Below the pieces are notes generated by a model. That model was not told the origin of the DNA. It worked only from the letters and a program-made list of their open reading frames with translations, and did not search any database. From positions 186,001-250,000 of the forward strand of contig NZ_WQHX01000006.1 of NCBI RefSeq assembly GCF_013035425.1: a stretch of DNA of 64,000 nt, written 5' to 3'. This document shows positions 24,510 to 31,545 of this stretch, one piece after another (position 1 is the first letter of the stretch; the number at the start of each line of letters is the position of its first letter). A program made the position numbers and the translations under genes. The stretch comes from Ruegeria arenilitoris. Lineage in GTDB: Bacteria > Pseudomonadota > Alphaproteobacteria > Rhodobacterales > Rhodobacteraceae.

Positions 24510-25813
24510 GCGTCATCCTCCAATTTGTCCCAGGCCGACAACATCACGCCCCGAAACTCTTCATACGCATTATCAAAAGTCGAACGGGCACGACGCCACG
24601 TCTCACGTGTCATTTCTCGGTAGTCCATCTCATAGACTGAACTTAGGAACCGCCCGGATTGCTCAACTGCTCGGGTCATTTCGACCGGATGCTCAGCCAA
24701 ATGATCACCAAAAACCTTACGGAAGGCGTCATACATCGCCAAGTGCAATGCATTTCCCGGCTCATATCGCGTCAAAAGGAAACGCACTTCAGCGAAGGCT
24801 TTGGGTAGACTAATCTTACCCGTGGGTAACGTTTTATCGAACCCATAGGCTAAATCTTCCAACGCTTCAGCCAGCTGTCCGATGAATGAAGTAGTCGAAT
24901 CATATTCCCAATATCCAGGACCAGACGGTATATAGAGCATATCCGCCGCGAAGACAGCATTCATCGACTGATAGCCAATGGCCGGCGGGCAATCGAATAA
25001 GATCAGATCGTAGGCATCATCTGGTATCTGATCCAAGTAACGTGATACAGCAGCAAAGAACGACCACTCTGGATTCAGATGCCTATACTGAGCCGATGCA
25101 AACTCCACAAAGGCAGCATTCGCACAAGAAGGTATGGCGTCGATGGTGGACCATGACGTTTGTTTGATAAAATCTGAGATCCTGAGATCCCCCAAACCCA
25201 TGTCAGTTATTGATGGGGGAAGCTGACGGTGGGGCAGGGCAGTACCGGATTCAGCAGCCACTGACCGGCTGTTCATCCGCTCAGTCTCACGGATCAAATC
25301 TCGGGCCATGATACCCCAAACGGTAAAGTCCTCCGATACGTCAGTCAGGCCCATGGAGTGGCTGAGCGTGGCCTGAGGATCAAAATCTACGACAAGCACT
25401 CTGTAACCATCAAGCGCAGCCGCATGGGCCAGGTGCAGCGCCACGGTTGATTTTCCTGCACCTCCCTTGAAATTCGCGACCGCAGCCCGAACCGCTCGTT
25501 TGCCGACCGGACGCTGAGGCATTAGTACCTTGCGGTTCAACTTGAGCCGACGGCGTAACTCATTGACCTCCTCCAGACTGAACCATCGCTGCCTCCCCTC
25601 TGGCTCTACCTCGCCCCCTGGCAGCGATGGGTCTGCCGCCAACTTTCCCCGAAATGTCGACTGGTTAATACGAAATATCAATTCAGCCACTTCCCAACTG
25701 GAGAACCTGCGCAACGTCTTTTCCATCTCGGGACTGAATGTCTGTCGTCGTATCCAGCCCTGCAGTTTAAGGGACTGCGTGCGCAATGCGTTTAGGTCTT
25801 CGTGCGTGTACAT
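24506..25813 (-). CDS. parA: Plasmid partition ATPase ParA (RepA-like)
   Basis: The Walker-type ATPase that moves plasmid copies apart. The first 110 or so residues form a helix-turn-helix domain (FSSWEVAELIFRINQSTFRGK, WFSLEEVNELRRRL), as in type Ia ParA and RepA proteins, which lets it repress its own operon. The deviant Walker A is FKGGAGKSTVALHLA, followed by VLVVDFDPQATLSHSMG (Walker A') and LILFDCPPAIGYQ (Walker B). It is 435 residues long. A parS-like palindrome lies inside the gene and another just upstream, between it and the replicase, suggesting autoregulated, centromere-linked transcription. Confidence 0.93.
   Translation of the reverse strand: MYTHEDLNALRTQSLKLQGWIRRQTFSPEMEKTLRRFSSWEVAELIFRINQSTFRGKLAADPSLPGGEVEPEGRQRWFSLEEVNELRRRLKLNRKVLMPQRPVGKRAVRAAVANFKGGAGKSTVALHLAHAAALDGYRVLVVDFDPQATLSHSMGLTDVSEDFTVWGIMARDLIRETERMNSRSVAAESGTALPHRQLPPSITDMGLGDLRISDFIKQTSWSTIDAIPSCANAAFVEFASAQYRHLNPEWSFFAAVSRYLDQIPDDAYDLILFDCPPAIGYQSMNAVFAADMLYIPSGPGYWEYDSTTSFIGQLAEALEDLAYGFDKTLPTGKISLPKAFAEVRFLLTRYEPGNALHLAMYDAFRKVFGDHLAEHPVEMTRAVEQSGRFLSSVYEMDYREMTRETWRRARSTFDNAYEEFRGVMLSAWDKLEDDA
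24816..24829. promoter_or_regulatory. parS-like site 2 (inside parA)
   Basis: TTACCCGTGGGTAA, identical to the copy at the parB stop. It lies within the coding part of parA, so the sequence is conserved despite codon constraints. The arms are perfect. Confidence 0.75.
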
Positions 25814-25909
25814 GCCTCAGGTCTCTTTTTTGGACGTAAATTGTTCTACCTTTATTATTTACGCTCAGTTTGCGAATTTAGCAAAATAAATTATTCTTAC
25901 TTTGAGACC

Positions 25910-25923
25910 TTACCCATGGGTAA
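25910..25923. promoter_or_regulatory. parS-like site 1 (upstream of parA)
   Basis: TTACCCATGGGTAA is a perfect 14-bp palindrome, sharing both 6-bp arms with the two other copies. It lies about 100 bases before the parA start, on the origin side, where ParB or ParA binding could also control transcription. Confidence 0.8.
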
Positions 25924-26008
25924 CAAACTAAGGCAGATTGCAACCACAAACGAAGTGCCGGGGACTGCAACCACTGATTCTCCCTGCAGAGGAAAGAAAA
26001 CAAGATTT

Positions 26009-26085
26009 AGGGGGACATTAGAGGCACTGTATCAGAATATAGGGGGACAATAAAGTGCTTTAAGGGGACACTCAGGCTGTCCCCC
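26009..26085. repeat. Origin iterons (GGGGACA)
   Basis: AGGGGGACA at 26009-26017 and 26041-26049, AAGGGGACA at 26062-26070, and the inverted TGTCCCCC at 26078-26085. Spacing between the direct copies is 32 and 21 bp, about three and two helical turns. Repeats like these before a plasmid replicase gene are normally its binding sites, which control both initiation and copy number. Confidence 0.7.
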
Positions 26086-26266
26086 ATCACCAAAGTTCAC
26101 CATTTTTATTTGAGTTTATTGAATGAATTTAGTGTGTACTCTACTCCGCACTTGACAGAATCGGCGCAATGGACGCTAATCAGAGAACAAATCGGAAAAG
26201 CGTTGACAAACAGCGCTAATATGGCGGCAAATGTCGCTAGAGGCAGATTGGGCGGTGAGGAGGACA

Positions 26267-26950
26267 ATGCAGGTTGCAATACCGGTGGGACGTAGCGCGC
26301 CTGCCATTAAATACGACATTTTATCCGCACTGACAGTTTTCGCGCTGTCTGGTGACAAACATCTTCAGAGACGCATACTCCGGCTCGTTTGTCTGATTAC
26401 GACAAGATACAACTGGCGCAAAAATGAACTTTCGATAGGTCGAGAAGAAATAGCCCGTTTATGGTCAGTGGAAGAAAGAACTGTAAAGCGCGAAATGGCC
26501 AAATTCCGAACGAACGGATGGGTAACGGTAAAAAGACCTGCCGCCCGAGGGCGCGTGGCAGTGTATGCGTTGGACCTGCGACAAATTCTACTGGATTGTT
26601 CCAGCGCGTGGCCTTTAATCGGACCAGACTTTCTGGACAGAATGTCGACCGCCCCAGAACCAACGACCAATGTGATTCCCTTTCAGGCGAAAACCGCTTC
26701 AGCCAACGCAAACGGGGATGATCTCTGGACACAAGTGCAAGCTTTTCTGCATGAAAGAGACCCAGAACTCTGGTCGAGCTGGTTCCAGCATCTGACCGAA
26801 TCAGAAAGGGCAGGGGGCTGTGTCACATTGGTCGCGCCATCAAGGTTTATGGCAGATTACATTTCGCAAAAGTGGACAACACGGTTGCTGGCAGCTTATG
26901 GCCGAATAGACCCAACCATTAGATCCGTTAGGATCGAGATGACTGAATGA
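26267..26950 (+). CDS. DnaA-like plasmid replicase
   Basis: The initiator of the replication module, 227 residues. The N-terminal part (IKYDILSALTVFALSGDKH to ELSIGREEIARLWSVEERTVKREMAKF) looks like a winged-helix DNA-binding domain. The C-terminal 75 residues (LWTQVQAFLHERDPELWSSW, then VTLVAPSRFMADYISQKWTTRLLAAYG) match DnaA domain I with the start of its linker. This combination is the DnaA-like replicase class of Roseobacter plasmids. I chose ATG 26267 just after AGGAGG; an ATG at 26231 would add 12 residues. Its iterons lie upstream and the parAB operon is divergent. Domain I probably recruits the helicase. Confidence 0.82.
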   Translation: MQVAIPVGRSAPAIKYDILSALTVFALSGDKHLQRRILRLVCLITTRYNWRKNELSIGREEIARLWSVEERTVKREMAKFRTNGWVTVKRPAARGRVAVYALDLRQILLDCSSAWPLIGPDFLDRMSTAPEPTTNVIPFQAKTASANANGDDLWTQVQAFLHERDPELWSSWFQHLTESERAGGCVTLVAPSRFMADYISQKWTTRLLAAYGRIDPTIRSVRIEMTE

Positions 26951-27174
26951 TGTATTGGCAAATGATATCTTGAGGTGAAATGCAACCAGCGAACGGATTG
27001 ACGTTGCGACAAATACTCTTGAATTTCAGCTCGCGAGTTATTTAATCAGTGCGTCTGGGCTAAAATTTGGTGGAACCGATACCGGGCTTGCCCCAAATTG
27101 TCTTGCCGACTATCTAGCTAAAAATGGATCAATCGCCGGTGGCGCGCCGCCTTCGCCTGTTCCAATTCAAATGA

Positions 27175-28971
27175 ATGTGGAAAATCGCATTGAACAAGTT
27201 GAAACAGAAACTCGCCAACGAATTGGATGAATCCGTTCTGTGGCGGCTGTTGTCGGAAAACATGCGGGCGCAGGTTGTTCCGTACACCGTTGCCGTGATC
27301 GCGATGGCTTTTGTCGCGGCGACCACTGCTGCGGTAGCTTTCATGATGCGGGACGTCGTTGATTCTCTTTTCGACAGCGGCAATTCCGCCAGGATCGCTG
27401 GAGTGTCATTAGCGGTTTTTGTAATTTTCGTGATCAAGGGAATTGCAACTTACGTTCAGGTCGTTGCAATGACGCGGGCCGGAAACAGGATCGTTTCAAT
27501 CCAGCAGATCAAACTTTACGACAAGCTTCTGAGGCAAGGTGTCTCGTTTTTTAATCTGACTGAAAGCTCCAATCTGCTGATGAAAGTTACGCAGACAGCT
27601 CGGGCGGCCCGAAAAGTCATAGAATTGATGGTCACGAGCGCTGTACGTGACACGCTCACACTTATTGGTCTGGTTGCGGTAATGTTTTATCAACAGCCGG
27701 TACTTTCTTTGTTTACTCTGATTATTGGCCCACTTGCGATTTGGGGCGTAAAATCGCTTTTAGAAAAAGTTAGGGAGATCGCTGACATGGAACTGCAATC
27801 CATGGCAGCGATTATGAAAGTTATTCAGGAAACGTCGCGTGGCATCCGCGTCGTTAAAACTTTTGGCCTGGAAGAGCGCATGGCCAATCAGATGTATTCC
27901 GCGGTAAAAAGCGTTGAAAAGCGTCGCAACAAGCTAGCCCGTCTACAGGCAGCTACCAGTCCGTTGATGGATATTTTGGCAGGATTTGCGATCGCGTCTG
28001 TAATTGGCCTAAGTGCCGGAAATTTGTTTGGTTCTAACGGGTCGACTCCGGGGGAGTTGATGTCATTTGTCACAGCTGTGATGATGGCTTATGAGCCTGC
28101 CAAAAGACTTTCCAGGGTGCGCGTAGGATTGGAAGTCGGACTGCGTCAAGTTCGTATGCTTTTTAAATTGTTAGATGAACCAGAGACGCTACCTGAAAAC
28201 GAAAATCCCGAAACGCTCCCGGAAGGCCCTCGTCAGTTAGTGTTCGACAGTGTCACTTTTGGATACAAAAGTTCCGATCCCATTCTCAAGGATCTGTCGT
28301 TGACTTTTGAAGCGGGTCAAACAACTGCTTTGGTAGGATTATCTGGTGGCGGGAAGTCTACCATTCTTAATCTAGCGCTTCGGCTATACGACCCTCAATC
28401 CGGCAGTGTCCTGATCGATGGTCAGGACATCAAGAAAACGTCTTTCCAATCATTGCGCAGCAACTTGTCCTTTGTCGGGCAAGAGACCTTTTTGTTCTCG
28501 GCCTCTATTTTGGACAACATTCGGTTTGGACGCGAAGGCGCGTCGAAAGACGAGGTAATTCAGGCGGCCAAAGCGGCAAATGCTTATGATTTTATCATGA
28601 AGCTGAACGAAGGCTTTGATACAATGGTGGGCGAAAACGGAGCGTTCCTATCCGGCGGTCAGAAACAGCGTCTCGCGATCGCCCGAGCCTTATTGCGTGA
28701 CAGCCCGATTTTATTGCTTGATGAACCTACCAGCGCTTTGGATTCGGAATCCGAGCATTTGGTACAAGAAGCACTTCGTCGTTTGACGAGTGGTCGAACG
28801 ACCATCATTGTCGCGCACAGATTGTCAACGATCCTGCATGCTGACAAAATAATGGTGATAGAAAACGGTCAGGTCGCCGAAGAAGGCAACGCAAAAAAGC
28901 TGCTGGAGCACTCGGGCCCATTCCGCACACTTTATGACCACCAATTCGCAGATGCTATGAAAGCAGGATAA
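27175..28971 (+). CDS. ABC exporter, MsbA-like half-transporter
   Basis: A 598-residue fusion of six membrane helices (about residues 35-320) and one ATPase domain, exporting a lipid, glycolipid or other hydrophobic substrate as a homodimer. Motifs: Walker A LVGLSGGGKST, Q-loop VGQETFLFSASILDNI, signature FLSGGQKQRLAIARAL, Walker B ILLLDEPTSALD, and the switch His in TIIVAHRLSTI. The start has no good ribosome-binding site, so ATG 27175 is uncertain. It stands just upstream of a GT2 glycosyltransferase and near ugd and the lyase fusion, suggesting a role in exporting a surface glycan or its lipid-linked precursor. The preceding 220 bases show no gene. Confidence 0.9.
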   Translation: MWKIALNKLKQKLANELDESVLWRLLSENMRAQVVPYTVAVIAMAFVAATTAAVAFMMRDVVDSLFDSGNSARIAGVSLAVFVIFVIKGIATYVQVVAMTRAGNRIVSIQQIKLYDKLLRQGVSFFNLTESSNLLMKVTQTARAARKVIELMVTSAVRDTLTLIGLVAVMFYQQPVLSLFTLIIGPLAIWGVKSLLEKVREIADMELQSMAAIMKVIQETSRGIRVVKTFGLEERMANQMYSAVKSVEKRRNKLARLQAATSPLMDILAGFAIASVIGLSAGNLFGSNGSTPGELMSFVTAVMMAYEPAKRLSRVRVGLEVGLRQVRMLFKLLDEPETLPENENPETLPEGPRQLVFDSVTFGYKSSDPILKDLSLTFEAGQTTALVGLSGGGKSTILNLALRLYDPQSGSVLIDGQDIKKTSFQSLRSNLSFVGQETFLFSASILDNIRFGREGASKDEVIQAAKAANAYDFIMKLNEGFDTMVGENGAFLSGGQKQRLAIARALLRDSPILLLDEPTSALDSESEHLVQEALRRLTSGRTTIIVAHRLSTILHADKIMVIENGQVAEEGNAKKLLEHSGPFRTLYDHQFADAMKAG

Positions 28972-29011
28972 GCCAAGTGGCATTGTGGTTCATGACCGAG
29001 GGTGAAGTTGT

Positions 29012-29884
29012 ATGGATGCCTCGGTAATCATTCCGTCTTATCGAAGTTGGGACCAACTTCAAGCCTGTTTGGATTGTTTGGCAAAGCAAACTTTAAGTTC
29101 GGATAGGTTCGAGATTCTAGTGGTTAACAATGACCCGTCGGATCCTGTTCCTCAGGAATTCAGATTGCCGGCGAATGCTCGGCTTCTGAAGGAAGCGAAG
29201 CCGGGGTCTTACGCAGCGCGAAACTGCGGTATTCGCGACGCTACTGCAGACCTCCTGTTCTTTTCGGATTCTGATTGCCTTCCAGTACCGGGCTATTTGG
29301 AAGCAGGTTTGCGCATAGCTGATGAGAATCCAGAGGTCGGGCGGTTTGGCGGCGAGGTTGTGCTGGTACCGAATGGTGAGGATTGGACATCTGCCGAACT
29401 CTATGACCGGTTTTTGGGGTTGGAACAACAAAAATGGGTCGAGAGGGGCCGTGCGGTCACAGCAAACCTAATCGTTCGTCGACGTTTGTTGGAAAAGATA
29501 GGCCCGTTTAACGATACCGTGTTGTCTGGCGGTGACATGGAGTGGAATGATCGGGCCAAAGCTGCGGGTGCACCGATCATGTTTGCCGCTGAAGCTATCG
29601 TCCGCCATCCAGCGCGAGGAAATCTGCGGGACCATGTTACCAAGGCTCGGAGGATCGAGGGCGCGCGGCTGCGTCGCAACGCGAGCCGCGGATGGGTGAA
29701 TTACATTCCACCAATCCACAAGCTTATCCCGTCCTTCAAGACATTGATAAAGTTATTGAGAAACCCTGAACTAGAAACACGTCAGGCATTTGCTGTCTGG
29801 GGTGTGCAATACGTTATTCGTGTGGTCAAAATCACCGAAACAATACGGCTTTTGTGGCTGCGCCGACCGGATCAAAGAACATAG
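29012..29884 (+). CDS. Family 2 glycosyltransferase
   Basis: Transfers a sugar from a nucleotide donor. The 290-residue protein is the GT-A fold: MDASVIIPSYRSWDQLQACL at the start, the donor-site Asp in FEILVVNNDP, KPGSYAARNCGIRDA, and the DxD metal motif FFSDSDCLP, followed by the acceptor half with GGDMEWNDRAKAAG. There is no membrane segment, so it acts in the cytoplasm at the membrane face. It lies 40 bases after the ABC exporter and is probably its operon partner. The sugar donor could be UDP-glucuronate, since UDP-glucose dehydrogenase is next, but that is inference. Confidence 0.9.
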   Translation: MDASVIIPSYRSWDQLQACLDCLAKQTLSSDRFEILVVNNDPSDPVPQEFRLPANARLLKEAKPGSYAARNCGIRDATADLLFFSDSDCLPVPGYLEAGLRIADENPEVGRFGGEVVLVPNGEDWTSAELYDRFLGLEQQKWVERGRAVTANLIVRRRLLEKIGPFNDTVLSGGDMEWNDRAKAAGAPIMFAAEAIVRHPARGNLRDHVTKARRIEGARLRRNASRGWVNYIPPIHKLIPSFKTLIKLLRNPELETRQAFAVWGVQYVIRVVKITETIRLLWLRRPDQRT

Positions 29885-29943
29885 TTCCCGTTTCGATGTA
29901 GCGAGCCCAATGCGCCATTGAAGACGAGTGCCCTCTGTAAGGT

Positions 29944-31248
29944 TCAACTGCCTACGCCGATATACGTCTCGAAACCGGCACCCAAAGCCAAGTCAGAAGA
30001 ATACACATTTCGCAAATCGACCATGCGCGCCGTTTTCATTGTGCTGGCCAAGTCGGTCAGATTTAGAGCGCGGAACTCGTTCCACTCCGTCATAATGACC
30101 ACTGCATCGGCACCTTTGGCTGCTATATAAGGATCGTCCAACCATTCCACACCGGGCAACAACGCTTCGCCTTCGGCGCGGCCTTGTGGGTCCACAACGC
30201 GCACTTTAGCGCCGCCGCCAATCAGCGCCGGAACAATTGTCAGAGACGGAGCATCTCGCATATCGTCAGTGTCTGGTTTGAAAGTCACACCCAGTACAGC
30301 GATGGTCTTTCCATTAAACCTGTCGTCGCAGACCTCGCGGATTTTTTCGATCATTCGTGCCTTGACGGCATCATTGACGCGAATGACCGTTTCTGTGATC
30401 TGCATTGGATATGCGTGTTCTTGCCCGATCCTGGCCAGGGCCGCCGTGTCCTTGGGAAAACAGGAGCCTCCATAACCGGGACCGGCACGCAGGAATTTGT
30501 TTCCGATGCGTCCATCCAATCCGATCCCGCGTGCAACTTCCTTGACATCCCCGCCAACCCTTTCGCACAACCCGGCAATTTCGTTAATGAAAGTGATCTT
30601 GGTCGCAAGAAACGCATTGGCCGCGTATTTTATCAATTCGGCACTTTCCAAATCTGTATTCAGTATTGGAAAGTCGCGTAAATATAGAGGGCGGTAGATT
30701 TTGGCCATAACTTCGGCCGCACGTTCGCTTTCCACGCCAACAACAACGCGGTCCGGGCGCATAAAGTCGTCAATCGCGGCTCCTTCACGCAAAAACTCAG
30801 GGTTCGAAGCCACGTCAAACTCCGCCTCTGGGTTAGCCGCTGCTATTACTTCGTGCACTTTGCGATTTGTACCAACGGGCACCGTGGATTTGGTCACGAC
30901 TACCGTATAGTCGGTGATAGCTTGCGCAATTTCCCGCGCTGCGGACATCACGTAAGTCAGGTCCGCGTGACCGTCGCCACGCCGGGTTGGCGTTCCAACC
31001 GCGATAAAGACCGCATCTGCCCCGTCGACAGCGTCGGCAAGGTCTGTGGTGAAGGTCAATCGGCCCGCTGACACATTCTTGGCCATTAGAACATCCAGGC
31101 CTGGTTCGTAGATAGGAACCTGGCCCGATTGCAGCATCTCAATTTTGTCGGTAGCTTTGTCGACGCAGATAACGTCATGGCCGAAATCCGAGAAACACAC
31201 GCCTGACACCAGGCCAACATATCCAGTGCCGATCATTGCAATGCGCAT
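29944..31248 (-). CDS. ugd: UDP-glucose 6-dehydrogenase
   Basis: Makes UDP-glucuronate from UDP-glucose with two NAD, supplying acidic sugars for capsules and exopolysaccharides. The 434-residue protein has the N-terminal NAD fold MIGTGYVGLVSGVCFSDFG, IAVGTPTRRGDG, NPEFLREG, and the catalytic Cys in GPGYGGSCFPKDTAAL, then GVTFKPDTDDMRDAPSL. I chose ATG 31248, which follows AAGGAATTTGAAT; the TTG two codons earlier is unlikely. It converges on the GT2 gene and is divergent from the lyase-fusion gene, in the middle of the polysaccharide cluster. Confidence 0.96.
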   Translation of the reverse strand: MRIAMIGTGYVGLVSGVCFSDFGHDVICVDKATDKIEMLQSGQVPIYEPGLDVLMAKNVSAGRLTFTTDLADAVDGADAVFIAVGTPTRRGDGHADLTYVMSAAREIAQAITDYTVVVTKSTVPVGTNRKVHEVIAAANPEAEFDVASNPEFLREGAAIDDFMRPDRVVVGVESERAAEVMAKIYRPLYLRDFPILNTDLESAELIKYAANAFLATKITFINEIAGLCERVGGDVKEVARGIGLDGRIGNKFLRAGPGYGGSCFPKDTAALARIGQEHAYPMQITETVIRVNDAVKARMIEKIREVCDDRFNGKTIAVLGVTFKPDTDDMRDAPSLTIVPALIGGGAKVRVVDPQGRAEGEALLPGVEWLDDPYIAAKGADAVVIMTEWNEFRALNLTDLASTMKTARMVDLRNVYSSDLALGAGFETYIGVGS

Positions 31249-31545
31249 ATTCAAATTCCTTTTATAGGCTATTGCGCCGGAATACGCTTAGAAACAAACG
31301 GTATTCAAGCGCTTTTTCTGCGTGAATGTCAGCGTTTCGGTTCAAAGCTGATGGCGTTCTATCAATTTTCACATTCTTCGTTGTGCGCTGGAAATCGCCG
31401 CTTCCCGAATCTCGCAATTTAGGTGTTGTGCATACATAGCAAGTCCGTTTGGATTCGGTAGATGTTTGCTTCATATTGTGTGAGATAGAATTAATTGATT
31501 TTTTGGGCGGGCCACGCAGTCGAGCCGGGTCGGTGACGGGTAAAA

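Larger units (their letters stand above)
25814..26266. other. Replication origin region between parA and the replicase gene
   Basis: About 450 bases without a gene. From parA outward it holds an AT-rich stretch, parS-like site 1 (25910-25923), three direct and one inverted GGGGACA iterons (26009-26085), then an AT-rich tract (about 26103-26135) that could be the unwinding element, and the replicase ribosome-binding site AGGAGG. Together these are the expected parts of an iteron-type origin. Confidence 0.7.

Noticed and set aside
30184-30681. Long open frame opposite ugd
   Set aside because: It mirrors the codon structure of ugd, has no ribosome-binding site, and its product is rich in Ser, Asp and Cys without any family pattern.
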